A stretch of DNA of 13,080 bases, taken from positions 1-13,080 of the forward strand of contig CAZZLN010000051.1 of assembly GCA_964654945.1 (NCBI GenBank). The letters are read 5' to 3'. The position numbers and the translations under genes were made by a program. Within the stretch, counting starts at the first letter, position 1; every line of letters begins with the position of its first letter. The stretch is from HGM11788 sp964654945. Lineage in GTDB: Bacteria > Bacillota > Clostridia > Lachnospirales > CAG-274. The notes beneath the pieces were generated by a model. It was not told the DNA's origin. It made no database searches and was given only the letters and a program-made list of their open reading frames with translations. Shown here piece after piece: positions 1-7,850 of the stretch.

Positions 1-210
1 AAGTTTGCTTTACTCACCACCTATAGAGGTGGGAGTCTATCTCTCATTCGATTACTAACACTGTTAGCAATTATATATCTTCTTTGATAAAATGTCAATA
101 TGATTGTAAAATTACTATACAGATAATTAATATATTATTACATTTATGCTACAAAAATCAAAAACCTGCAAAATTATAAAAAATATTACAAGTATACCTC
201 TAAAAATTTA
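1..210. other. Gene-free AT-rich leader with a strong hairpin
   Basis: I see no convincing coding frame, ribosome binding site or RNA gene here. A GC-rich hairpin stands out at 13-35 and is listed separately. A short inverted repeat, CTAAC-ACT-GTTAG, lies at 55-67. The rest, to the gltX terminator, is low-complexity AT sequence. It may be the degraded end of a mobile element entering from the left, but nothing in the window proves this. Confidence 0.5.
13..35. repeat. Strong hairpin, possible end of an IS200/IS605-type element
   Basis: CCACCT (17-22) pairs with AGGTGG (27-32) across the loop ATAG. The stem extends by CTC (13-15) against GAG (33-35) if A16 is bulged. There is no T-tract after it, so it is a poor terminator. 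Subterminal hairpins of this size are typical of the right ends of IS200/IS605 elements and of the RNA overlapping the 3' end of tnpB. That assignment is inference by appearance, since no transposase gene is in the window. Confidence 0.35.
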
Positions 211-250
211 GGCTCTTTTTAATCCCATGGATTAACAAAGAGCCTTTTAA
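211..250 (-). terminator. Terminator after gltX, possibly bidirectional
   Basis: GGCTCTTT (211-218) pairs with AAAGAGCC (237-244), and the stem continues as TTAATCC (219-225) with GGATTAA (229-235). This gives a 15-bp stem with one bulged C (236) and a CAT loop. It lies about 70 bases past the gltX stop. On the minus strand a T-rich stretch follows after a few bases, and on the plus strand TTTT follows directly, so it could stop transcription both ways. Confidence 0.8.
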
Positions 251-311
251 TAGAATAATTTATTTTAGAGGTGCACTATAAATATAAATGCTGTATATTT
301 ATATATAAAAT

Positions 312-1757
312 TTATTTGCTTAACATTTCAATACCCTTTTTAATTCTTGATATGCTGTCCTCTTTACCAAGAAGTTCGGCAAGCTCGCTTGCACCGCAAG
401 GAGATGTTGGTTTGCCGGAGAGAGCAGTTCTTACAGGCCAGAACATCTGACCGTTTTTTATGCCCATTTCTTTGACAACATCTAACATTGCATTATAAAT
501 GCTGTCATTAGTCCAGTCCTCAAGATTTTCAAGCACAGGAAGAATTTTTTCAAGATGTAATTTACACATTTCTTCTGTAGTTTTCATTTTCTTATGAATA
601 TATAAATCAGCGGAATATTCAGGAAGATTATCTACAAAATCAAGCATTTCAGCAGCATCTTTTGAAGTTCCGATTCTTGATTGAATATATCCTGCCGCCT
701 TTTTAAGATCAATATCATTTCTGGTAATTGCCGCCTTGATTTCAGGTTTAATCCATTCATAGAACTTATCAAAATCCATTTTCTTAATATATTCCCCATT
801 CATCCAAGTAAGCTTAACAATATCAAATATTGCAGGAGATTTTGAAAGTCCCTTAATATCAAAAATGTCAATAAGCTCATCCATTGTAAATATTTCCTGA
901 TTTACAGATGGTGACCAGCCTAAAAGAGCAATATAGTTTACAATAGCTTCAGGAAGATAACCTTTTTCAATTAAATCTTGAAATGAAGCATCACCGTTTC
1001 TTTTTGATAATTTATTGTGCTGATCTTTCATAACAGCAGGAAGATGAATATATGTCGGAATATCCCAGCCGAATGCTTCATATAAAAGATTGTATTTAGG
1101 GGTTGAAGAAAGATATTCAGCACCTCTTACAACATGAGTAATATTCATAATATGGTCATCAATAACATTTGCAAAGTTATAAGTAGGATAGCCGTCAGTC
1201 TTAATAAGAATTTGGTCTTCCATTTCAGAATTGTCTACAGTAATATCCCCATAAACTTCATCGTGGAATGTAGTTGTACCTTCTTTAATTTTTTGTCTTA
1301 TGACATAAGGCACACCGTTTTTAAGATTTTCCTCAATTTCCTTTTTGCCAAGAGAAAGACAATGTCTGTCATATTTCATAATTGTTTCGTGACCTGTTGA
1401 AACCTTTAAGCTTTCAAGTCTTTCTTTTGTACAGAAACAATAATATGCTTCTCCTTTTTCAACAAGGATTTTAGCATAGTCCAAATAATCATTTTTTCTT
1501 TCACTCTGAACATAAGGACCATAAGGACCTCCAACATCAGGGCCCTCATCATGGGGCATTTGTGCCATTTCAAGAGTTTTATAAATAATATCTGTGGCAC
1601 CCTCTACAAATCTCTCTTGGTCAGTATCTTCAATTCTTAATATAAATTTACCTCCCTGAGATTTTGCAATTAAAAATTCATATAATGCAGTCCTTAAATT
1701 GCCAATGTGCATATAGCCTGTAGGACTTGGTGCAAATCTTGTTCTGATTGTATTCAT
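312..1757 (-). CDS. gltX: Glutamyl-tRNA synthetase (class Ic)
   Basis: Charges tRNA-Glu with glutamate using ATP in the cytoplasm. In bacteria without GlnRS the same enzyme also makes Glu-tRNA-Gln for amidotransfer, and the sequence alone does not show which type this is. The class I HIGH motif is HIGN (residues 17-20, after PSPTGYM) and the KMSKS equivalent is KLSKR (249-253). The zinc-binding insertion has CFC (107-109) and YDRHC (129-133), the usual C-x-C...Y-x-x-x-C pattern. At 481 residues it has the normal length. The start is supported by AAGGAG eight bases before ATG. It is the last gene of a three-gene minus-strand operon, 13 bases after the small membrane protein gene, and is followed by a good terminator. 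No T-box leader is visible ahead of it or ahead of the operon. Confidence 0.97.
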   Translation of the reverse strand: MNTIRTRFAPSPTGYMHIGNLRTALYEFLIAKSQGGKFILRIEDTDQERFVEGATDIIYKTLEMAQMPHDEGPDVGGPYGPYVQSERKNDYLDYAKILVEKGEAYYCFCTKERLESLKVSTGHETIMKYDRHCLSLGKKEIEENLKNGVPYVIRQKIKEGTTTFHDEVYGDITVDNSEMEDQILIKTDGYPTYNFANVIDDHIMNITHVVRGAEYLSSTPKYNLLYEAFGWDIPTYIHLPAVMKDQHNKLSKRNGDASFQDLIEKGYLPEAIVNYIALLGWSPSVNQEIFTMDELIDIFDIKGLSKSPAIFDIVKLTWMNGEYIKKMDFDKFYEWIKPEIKAAITRNDIDLKKAAGYIQSRIGTSKDAAEMLDFVDNLPEYSADLYIHKKMKTTEEMCKLHLEKILPVLENLEDWTNDSIYNAMLDVVKEMGIKNGQMFWPVRTALSGKPTSPCGASELAELLGKEDSISRIKKGIEMLSK

Positions 1758-1770
1758 AATATATTCTCCT

Positions 1771-2199
1771 TTATTCTAAGTTGGCTAATTGTGTTTTTAA
1801 ACTATTTAATTCATCAATTGCAGGCATATATTTTGAATATTTGCTTTTTGTGCTGTTTATTCCAAATTCATTAATATTAATTGTTGAGAAGTAATTTATT
1901 GAATAGTCTACCATAGCAGAAGCAATATATGCTTTTAATGCAGAATTATGAGCATTTTCTATATTTTCTGCATAATAACCAACAGCAGTATCATAATCAT
2001 CACTGTTGTTAAGAAGTGATGAATATTCTTTACACTTATTAACGCTGTCGTTTACAACATCTATGTATTTCTGATTTTGTTCTTCTGCAGCAGCTTTGCC
2101 TCTTTGCACGTTCATAAAACCGTATATTAAAGACATTACAGATATAAATGAAAGTATAATAATTATTATTATAAATAATGTTTTTTTGTTTTTATTCAT
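1771..2199 (-). CDS. Small single-pass membrane protein of unknown function
   Basis: A 142-residue protein I cannot assign to a family. The N-terminus is basic (MNKNKK) and is followed by one long hydrophobic helix (about residues 7-28, very rich in Ile). The remaining ~110 residues are polar and predicted helical and would lie outside the cell; residues 34-60 could form a short coiled coil. There is no lipobox, so this is an uncleaved signal anchor. The start is supported by GAGGT seven bases upstream. It sits between the SGNH-like gene (15-base gap) and gltX (13-base gap), so all three are surely cotranscribed. The shared topology with its upstream neighbour, an N-terminal anchor plus an external domain, suggests the two may act together at the cell surface, but this is inference. 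Confidence 0.8.
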   Translation of the reverse strand: MNKNKKTLFIIIIIILSFISVMSLIYGFMNVQRGKAAAEEQNQKYIDVVNDSVNKCKEYSSLLNNSDDYDTAVGYYAENIENAHNSALKAYIASAMVDYSINYFSTININEFGINSTKSKYSKYMPAIDELNSLKTQLANLE

Positions 2200-2214
2200 T
2201 TTATTACCTCTATA

Positions 2215-3330
2215 TTAAGATAAATAGCCTAAATTTGATAACTTAGAGGCTATTGCTTCACCAATAATGTCATTGGCAATTTCAGTAAAATATTCGTTGT
2301 TTTCATTTAAAAATGTTGCAGGAATTTCTGTTTTATTATCGGCTTTTTCTATTTCATCATCTGAAAGGTCAAGTCCTTTTGTATTTCTAATATCTTCACT
2401 GCATAAATAATCATACAGATTGAAATATTTTTTTCCAAATGTTGACTCAAATACAGAATTTGCATTAGATATAATATCGGCACTTCCATATACGGGACCA
2501 ATAATAAGATACTTGTCGGTGCCAAGATTTTCTGTAATACTTTTATAAATTTCAATAACCCTATCCATATTGTTAAACAATTTATCACTGCCTACAAAAA
2601 TAACTGTAATATCATCAAGTCTTAAATCCATAGCTCTTGTAACAACAGGAGTAGGTGAAGTTATAATATTTTCAAATCCGCTTTTTGATCTTGAAAAATA
2701 GAGCTTTCCGTCTTTTGTGGATATAACACCCTCAATACCATTAATTTTGCAAGGATTAAGACCTGCATTTTTGCTGAAATCAGGGGTTAAATTTGTGCCG
2801 TATTTATTTGAGAGTAATATTTCAATATCTTCTTTATCTTTTTTAATATCACAAGCAGAAACATACATTGGCACACCGCCAATTCTTGCAGCTATCATTT
2901 CAATAGAATCATCAGGTGCGGCTACATTATATACAAGTCTTGAATTTGCATATTTAGATAAATATGCAGGGAAAGAAGGTACCTGAACATTAGATGATAC
3001 ACAATAACTGTCACCATATACAGATATTGGAGTTAATTCATTGGCAGGTGTAGGGTCATTTTCCATATTAGGAGTCTGACTTTCCCCATAAACTCTGTTT
3101 TTAAATGAATTTTCATTTCCATAAGCATTATATAATTCCTGAGAAATATGGTTTTCTTCCTCTTTTGGAATTGCTGAAAATATAATTGAAACCAAAACCG
3201 CAACAATTAATATAGCTGATGGTATTAAATAAAGCAGTTTATCATTAATGCCGCTGCTGCGTTTTTTGTTTGATTTTAAATTATCAGTAAAAAGCTTTTT
3301 TAATTTATCTGAATTTATATTTTTTTTCAT
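2215..3330 (-). CDS. Membrane-anchored SGNH-hydrolase-like protein, active site degenerate
   Basis: A 371-residue protein with a basic cytoplasmic N-terminus (1-32), one transmembrane helix (about 33-55), a Pro/Asn-rich linker (56-101) and an SGNH/GDSL-like external domain (about 102-371). The block I nucleophile motif is present as YGDSY (105-109, Ser108). The IAARIGG stretch (147-152) and the later layout match clostridial GDSL-type esterase-like proteins known to me. The oxyanion GxND block reads VGSDK (246-250) and the C-terminal DxxH block reads PATF (337-340), so the catalytic Asp and His seem lost. Hydrolytic activity is therefore doubtful, and it may be a binding protein. I chose the ATG at 3330, not the in-frame ATG at 3360, because GGGAGGT (3335-3341) lies at the right distance and the promoter -10 box covers the upstream ATG. 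First gene of the gltX operon. Confidence 0.75.
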   Translation of the reverse strand: MKKNINSDKLKKLFTDNLKSNKKRSSGINDKLLYLIPSAILIVAVLVSIIFSAIPKEEENHISQELYNAYGNENSFKNRVYGESQTPNMENDPTPANELTPISVYGDSYCVSSNVQVPSFPAYLSKYANSRLVYNVAAPDDSIEMIAARIGGVPMYVSACDIKKDKEDIEILLSNKYGTNLTPDFSKNAGLNPCKINGIEGVISTKDGKLYFSRSKSGFENIITSPTPVVTRAMDLRLDDITVIFVGSDKLFNNMDRVIEIYKSITENLGTDKYLIIGPVYGSADIISNANSVFESTFGKKYFNLYDYLCSEDIRNTKGLDLSDDEIEKADNKTEIPATFLNENNEYFTEIANDIIGEAIASKLSNLGYLS

Positions 3331-3334
3331 AGTA

Positions 3335-3341
3335 ACCTCCC
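3335..3341 (-). promoter_or_regulatory. Ribosome binding site fixing the SGNH-like gene start
   Basis: GGGAGGT on the minus strand, four bases before the ATG at 3330. Nothing comparable precedes the in-frame ATG at 3360, which overlaps the promoter -10 box. The protein therefore starts ten codons later than the longest open frame. Confidence 0.85.
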
Positions 3342-3358
3342 AATAACAAACTAAATTC

Positions 3359-3387
3359 ATTTTACAACATATAGTCTAAAAAGTCAA
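3359..3387 (-). promoter_or_regulatory. Sigma-A-type promoter of the SGNH-like/gltX operon
   Basis: On the minus strand, TTGACT (3382-3387) and TAAAAT (3359-3364) are separated by 17 bases, each matching consensus in 5 of 6 positions. Transcription would start near 3352, giving a leader of about 20 bases. That leaves no room for a T-box or riboswitch. Confidence 0.75.
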
Positions 3388-3440
3388 ATAAAGTATTAAA
3401 AAAGTATTTAAAAATTGCAATTTATTCATATTAATTTAAG

Positions 3441-3468
3441 TTTACAAATAAAAATAATATGTTATAAT
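3441..3468 (+). promoter_or_regulatory. Sigma-A-type promoter of the moxR operon
   Basis: TTTACA (3441-3446) and a perfect TATAAT (3463-3468) are separated by 16 bases. Transcription would start near 3475, just ahead of the moxR ribosome binding site. It faces away from the promoter at 3359-3387, with about 55 bases between the two -35 boxes, so one regulator bound between them could control both operons. Confidence 0.7.
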
Positions 3469-3498
3469 TAAAATAATTAATGTATAAGGAGAATACTT

Positions 3499-4422
3499 AT
3501 GGATAAACTGAATTTACTTCTGAAAGAAATAAATAAAGCTGTTAAAGGTAAAAATGATGTTATTGAACAGGTTATAATTACAATTATGGCAGGAGGTCAT
3601 ATTCTTATGGAGGATATACCCGGAGTCGGAAAAACAACTCTTGCTGTTGCTGTATCAAAAGCAATGGGACTTGATTATAAAAGAATGCAGTTTACTCCTG
3701 ATGTGCTCCCAAGTGATGTTACAGGATTTTCAATGTATAATAAAAAGACAAACGAGTTTGAATATAAGCAAGGTGCAATAATGACAAATATTTTTCTGGC
3801 TGATGAAATAAACAGAACTTCATCAAAAACACAATCAGCACTGCTTGAAGCTATGGAGGAAGGTAAGGTTACAGTTGATGGTGTAACAAGAAAGCTTCCT
3901 AAGCCTTTTATTGTTATAGCAACTCAAAATCCTTTTGGCTCAGCAGGTACTCAAAGACTTCCTCAGTCACAGATTGAAAGATTTATGACAAGATTGTCAA
4001 TGGGTTATCCCAATAAAGAATGTGAAATTGAAATTCTTAAAAATTCAGTTGGAAATAAAATTGACAGTGTAAAAAATATAATGAGCAAAGATGAACTTAT
4101 GGATATAATAGAGTCGGTTGATAAATGCTATGCTGATGATGCTGTATTCAGATATATTGTTGATGTGGCTGATGCCACCAGAAATTCAAAACTTATTTCA
4201 ACAGGAATCAGTCCGAGAGGAAGTGTTGCAATACTTAAAATGGCAAAGGCTTATGCAGTTTATAAAGGCAGAGATTATGTTATACCTGAGGATATAAAAT
4301 CAATTATTTATTCTTCTGCCTGTCACAGAATAGAGCTTAGCAATGAGGCGGCAGCAAGAGAATATACGCCACAGGCTGTTATTAATGAAATTATGGAAGG
4401 TGTCAGGTTATATAAGAAATGA
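3499..4422 (+). CDS. MoxR-family AAA+ ATPase
   Basis: A cytoplasmic AAA+ ATPase of the MoxR class, chaperone-like proteins thought to help assemble or activate partner complexes. Visible motifs are Walker A GVGKTT (42-47), Walker B IFLADE (98-103), sensor 1 ATQNP (141-145) and QIERF (158-162) with the probable Arg finger. It has the usual length (307 residues) and no extra domains. AAGGAG precedes ATG by eight bases. It is the first gene of a three-gene operon: the DUF58 gene overlaps its stop codon by four bases (ATGA) and the transglutaminase-like gene follows. This moxR/DUF58/transglutaminase order is widely conserved in bacteria. The partners are presumably the two downstream membrane proteins, but the true substrate of this system is not established. 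Confidence 0.95.
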   Translation: MDKLNLLLKEINKAVKGKNDVIEQVIITIMAGGHILMEDIPGVGKTTLAVAVSKAMGLDYKRMQFTPDVLPSDVTGFSMYNKKTNEFEYKQGAIMTNIFLADEINRTSSKTQSALLEAMEEGKVTVDGVTRKLPKPFIVIATQNPFGSAGTQRLPQSQIERFMTRLSMGYPNKECEIEILKNSVGNKIDSVKNIMSKDELMDIIESVDKCYADDAVFRYIVDVADATRNSKLISTGISPRGSVAILKMAKAYAVYKGRDYVIPEDIKSIIYSSACHRIELSNEAAAREYTPQAVINEIMEGVRLYKK

Positions 4423-5402
4423 TGAAAGCTTTTAAAATTATTGGTTACATATTATTGCTTATTTTAATATTATTTCTTATGAAGTTTCTTCACAGCTATG
4501 AGCTGCTTATTCTTTTTATTTATATTATAATAGTGCCTGTAGTTATGGAAATTCTGTTTTTCGTATTTTATAAAAAAATCAAATATAATATAAATTCAGA
4601 TAAAAAGTATCTGACCGCAGGAGATAAACAAAATGTAGAAATAAGCATAAAAAGTCCTGTTATTTTAAGCAGATTAAAATTTGATTTCAGTGTATCTGGC
4701 AAGTTTTATGATGAATATAATACTGAATTTTCACTGTCTGTTCCTGCATTTTTAACTAAAAAAATTATAATACCGTTTCATTTTATTAATTCAGGAAAAT
4801 ATAATATTAAAATTGAGAATATTGTTCTAAAAGATATTTTTGGAATTTTTACAATAAATACAAATATAAGAAAAGTGCTTAATATTATTGTAATGCCAAA
4901 AATCATAGAAAATATAACCATAAATTCAGGTAATACAGAAATGGATATTAACTGGGCAATAAACAGCTACAGCTCTGACAGCGGTGATATTTCAGGTGTC
5001 AGAGAATATATTCAGGGAGACAGATTAAACAGAATTCACTGGAAGGCAAGTGCAAAAACAGATGATATATTTGTAAAGGATTTTGAAAAGACAGGCTCTG
5101 AAGAATGTATTATTTTATTTGATTTTATAAAAGATTATTTTGATAAAAGCTTTGATATAATGTATTCAGCAGGAAATAAAATACTTGATTATAAAAAAAG
5201 CTTTTATTTAATGTGGCTTAATATGGGTTCGGAAGAATTATCGGTAAAATTTATTACAAATAAAAATGAATTTAATAAGGCTGTAGAGATTATTTATAAT
5301 TCTTATCCTATATATAAAAAGGGACTTACACTGCATATTTTTAAAAAGAAATTTGGCACAAGCAGAGCAATATATATAGGTGAAAGCAAGGAGTTGATAT
5401 AA
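4419..5402 (+). CDS. DUF58 domain membrane protein
   Basis: A 327-residue protein with two N-terminal transmembrane helices (about 6-24 and 28-51) and a large soluble part. The DUF58 signature is clear at about 192-222: SGVREY, then QGD, then RIHWKASAK, then VKDFE. Its C-terminal half belongs to a domain related to von Willebrand A folds, though I see no intact metal-binding MIDAS motif. The start codon overlaps the moxR stop (ATGA). A second ATG follows directly, and no strong ribosome binding site is visible, so translation is probably coupled to moxR. The protein ends with a one-base overlap (TAATG) with the next gene. By gene order and family it is the membrane partner of the MoxR ATPase. 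The function is not known precisely. Confidence 0.93.
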   Translation: MMKAFKIIGYILLLILILFLMKFLHSYELLILFIYIIIVPVVMEILFFVFYKKIKYNINSDKKYLTAGDKQNVEISIKSPVILSRLKFDFSVSGKFYDEYNTEFSLSVPAFLTKKIIIPFHFINSGKYNIKIENIVLKDIFGIFTINTNIRKVLNIIVMPKIIENITINSGNTEMDINWAINSYSSDSGDISGVREYIQGDRLNRIHWKASAKTDDIFVKDFEKTGSEECIILFDFIKDYFDKSFDIMYSAGNKILDYKKSFYLMWLNMGSEELSVKFITNKNEFNKAVEIIYNSYPIYKKGLTLHIFKKKFGTSRAIYIGESKELI

Positions 5403-7633
5403 TGGCTGATAATTCAGGCTCTGTTACAGGCTTTGAAATATATAAAAAACCTTATACCGGTATGACTTTGTCTGTTGTAAATGTACTTGTAAGAATTATA
5501 ATTACGGCTATTATTACAATATGCTGTGTCAGTATTGGTATGACAACATTAAATATACCCTTTAACTTAAAAGAGGTTATATATGTTTCTATTGGAGTTT
5601 CATCAATATGCTCTGTTATGTACTTTAATATTTTTGCTGCCTTTGCTGTTCTTATAGGTTCAATATTATATATATTAAATTACATATCAGATAATGCAGA
5701 AAGATTAAAGCTTGGTGTATTATCTATTTTTAATACAGGATATGAGGTTGTAAAAAACAGTCTTGGACTTCCTTATGCAGACGGCTTTAATGAAGTTATG
5801 GGACAGGATTTCAGTAATGAAATAAGAATTATTACATTACTTGTCACAATAATGCTTTCAGTATTGATTTCTTTTTTTATAGGCAGATATATGTCAGTTA
5901 TTTTTTCAGCTTTAGTTATGCTTTCAGCTATATGCTACTGTTTTTTTCTTGAAAATGTTCAGGATTATATATCAGTTGGTCTTATTATTATATGTTTTGC
6001 AATTGTGCTTTATTTAAGGCTTACAGGTTTTAAGCGTATTTTGCTTTCTAAATATTTCAAAGAAAAAAAGAAAAAATACAGACTAAATAAAATTGACGGC
6101 ACTATTATGATAGAAGCAGTTTCAATTATACTTGCTTTATTGCTCATTGTTTCATTTGGAATAGGTATTGTGTTCAGCAGAAACTTATTTGATACTGATG
6201 TTAAAAAAATGGATATTAACAATTATATCAAGTATACAATTAAAGATGTCATGGTTTTAAAATATGCTGAATACAAAAAATTTAAAGTGCCTGAAACAGT
6301 GGATTATGGTCAGCTTGGATTTTACAGTTGTGTACAACCGGAGTTTAAAAGCGAGTTTTATATAAAAACAGATGCTATTGATGAAGAAAAACTTTTTTTG
6401 AGAGAATTTATTGGAGCTGATTACAGTTACAGAGGAAACAACTGGACAAGCAAAGATGCTGTTTCAGATATTAATATGACAGATTTAACTGCCGATACTT
6501 TAAAAAATTCAAATGCAGATTTTAAAACTATAGATTTTAAAACCTATAGAAAAAATGATTTTACCAAGCATATATATGTTCCATATTATTCTTCTGTTGC
6601 CAATTCATCAGTTTATGATTACATAAATGACTGTAATATTAAGGGAAATTCCCAAAATGAATACAGTGTTGATGTTTACAGTGATAATGGAATAACCGTT
6701 AATGATGAGGAATATAAAAAATATGTTTATGATAATTATACATATATTGCCCCTGAAAATAAGGCTGTTATAAATGAAATATTAAAAGAAATAAATATAA
6801 ATAAAAACAGTGATAATATTGATAATAAAATAAAACAGTATTTTAAAGAAAATTATATTTATGAATTTGATAACGGTGTTGTGCCCTTTGGTGAGGATTT
6901 TGTTAATTATTTTCTTACTGAAAACAAACAGGGCAGCTTTGCACAGTTTGCTTCAGCCACAGTTCTTATATACAGAGCTATGGGAATACCTGCAAGATAT
7001 GCAGGAGGATATGCAGTTGATAATAAGCAGATTTTAGCGGGAAAATACAAAAACGGAAAATTCGAAGTTGAAGTAAACAGAGCAAATATGTATGCTTGGG
7101 CTGAAGTATATGAAGACGGCTTTGGCTGGAGATATATTGATACTTCTCCATCGCCTGAATTTTCTGAGCTTGCAGAAAAATATGATAATGAAGATAATAC
7201 TGAAAATTCTGCAGCAATGAACCATAATAATATTCTTGAAGAATATTTTAAACCAATAGAAAATGAATATTACAATCCTTTGCATTTTGGCAGAAATTTA
7301 ATTAAGCTTTTATTAGCCGTATTATTTATTATTATATTGCTTATTATATCTTTTTTTGGAATAAAATATATTTCAAAATATATTATGTGGCTTGTAAAAT
7401 ATAAAGGAAGCACTGATGATGTAAAGGCTTATATGCTTATGGAAAAGCTTAGAAATAAGCTTAAACTTAAACCCGACTGTGATTATACTCAATTTGGTAT
7501 AGCAGCAGCTGAAAGAGGAATGAGCAAAGATGATGCAAATGAGCTTTGTGATATTGCAAATAAACTGGTTTTCAGCAATAGTATTAAAGCTGATGAGCTT
7601 ATAAGACTTAAACATTTAATATCAAAATTATAA
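5402..7633 (+). CDS. Transglutaminase-like membrane protein (TgpA-type) lacking catalytic Cys and His
   Basis: A 743-residue protein with about seven N-terminal transmembrane helices (24-48, 58-74, 76-95, 143-161, 163-182, 189-207, 236-258), a large external region (260-632), one more helix (633-656) and an ~85-residue cytoplasmic tail. The external region contains a transglutaminase-like core: GSFAQFA (511-517), then RAMGIPARYAGGY (about 525-537), then YAWAEVY (564-570) and IDTSP (579-583). Active members have G-x-C-x-x-[FY]-A and HAWVEVY. Here the Cys position is Phe513 and the His position is Tyr564, and only Asp580 of the triad remains. The fold is well conserved, so this is probably a non-catalytic, ligand-binding version and not a decaying gene. 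AAGGAG precedes the start by eight bases, and the gene is fused by TAATG to the DUF58 gene. A terminator follows directly. Confidence 0.92.
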   Translation: MADNSGSVTGFEIYKKPYTGMTLSVVNVLVRIIITAIITICCVSIGMTTLNIPFNLKEVIYVSIGVSSICSVMYFNIFAAFAVLIGSILYILNYISDNAERLKLGVLSIFNTGYEVVKNSLGLPYADGFNEVMGQDFSNEIRIITLLVTIMLSVLISFFIGRYMSVIFSALVMLSAICYCFFLENVQDYISVGLIIICFAIVLYLRLTGFKRILLSKYFKEKKKKYRLNKIDGTIMIEAVSIILALLLIVSFGIGIVFSRNLFDTDVKKMDINNYIKYTIKDVMVLKYAEYKKFKVPETVDYGQLGFYSCVQPEFKSEFYIKTDAIDEEKLFLREFIGADYSYRGNNWTSKDAVSDINMTDLTADTLKNSNADFKTIDFKTYRKNDFTKHIYVPYYSSVANSSVYDYINDCNIKGNSQNEYSVDVYSDNGITVNDEEYKKYVYDNYTYIAPENKAVINEILKEININKNSDNIDNKIKQYFKENYIYEFDNGVVPFGEDFVNYFLTENKQGSFAQFASATVLIYRAMGIPARYAGGYAVDNKQILAGKYKNGKFEVEVNRANMYAWAEVYEDGFGWRYIDTSPSPEFSELAEKYDNEDNTENSAAMNHNNILEEYFKPIENEYYNPLHFGRNLIKLLLAVLFIIILLIISFFGIKYISKYIMWLVKYKGSTDDVKAYMLMEKLRNKLKLKPDCDYTQFGIAAAERGMSKDDANELCDIANKLVFSNSIKADELIRLKHLISKL

Positions 7634-7640
7634 TAAATAA

Positions 7641-7683
7641 GGCACTTTCAGAATATGGAATATCCAAGCTGAAAGTGCCTTTT
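7641..7683 (+). terminator. Terminator of the moxR operon, also usable by tRNA-Leu
   Basis: GGCACTTTCAG (7641-7651) pairs perfectly with CTGAAAGTGCC (7669-7679), followed by TTTT on the plus strand. Inside the loop TGGA/TCCA can form a second small stem. Read on the minus strand, the same stem is followed by TTATTTATT, so it can also end the convergent tRNA transcript. Confidence 0.9.
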
Positions 7684-7697
7684 AAGATTATGGAAAA

Positions 7698-7777
7698 TGC
7701 GGACAGTGGGACTTGAACCCACACTCCTGAGAACAAGATTCTAAGTCTTGCGCGTCTGCCAATTCCGCCATATCCGC
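7698..7777 (-). tRNA. tRNA-Leu (anticodon UAG)
   Basis: An 80-base class II tRNA reading the CUA/CUN leucine codons. The acceptor stem GCGGATA pairs with TGTCCGC (one T-G pair). The D-arm has the AATTGGCAGAC loop, the anticodon stem is CAAGA/TCTTG with loop CTTAGAA (anticodon at plus-strand 7741-7743), and the T-arm is GTGGG-TTCAAGT-CCCAC. The discriminator base is A, as needed for leucine. The variable arm, about 11 bases with a CTC/GAG stem, is short for a Leu tRNA. CCA is not encoded and must be added afterwards. It has its own promoter and shares a terminator with the convergent operon. Confidence 0.96.
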
Positions 7778-7795
7778 ATAAATTCAAACAAATAG

Positions 7796-7824
7796 ATTTT
7801 AACATTTAATATAAGGTTTGTCAA
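7796..7824 (-). promoter_or_regulatory. Promoter of tRNA-Leu
   Basis: On the minus strand, a perfect TTGACA (7819-7824) and TAAAAT (7796-7801) are separated by 17 bases. The start site would be near 7789, about a dozen bases before the mature tRNA 5' end, as expected for a stable RNA gene. Confidence 0.85.
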
Positions 7825-7850
7825 GTTTTTTAAATCAATATCCGCTTAAT

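Noticed and set aside
1134..1400. Plus-strand open frame of 88 codons antisense to gltX
   Set aside because: It lies wholly inside gltX, has no ribosome binding site and its translation resembles no family.
3330..3358. T-box leader controlling the gltX operon
   Set aside because: The transcript leader is only about 20 bases and no T-box sequence or stem I structure is present.
3331..3360. Ten-codon N-terminal extension of the SGNH-like protein
   Set aside because: Its ATG overlaps the promoter -10 box and has no ribosome binding site; the ATG at 3330 has an ideal one.
7608..7805. Minus-strand open frame of 65 codons
   Set aside because: It covers the tRNA-Leu gene and the terminator, so its reading is an artefact.
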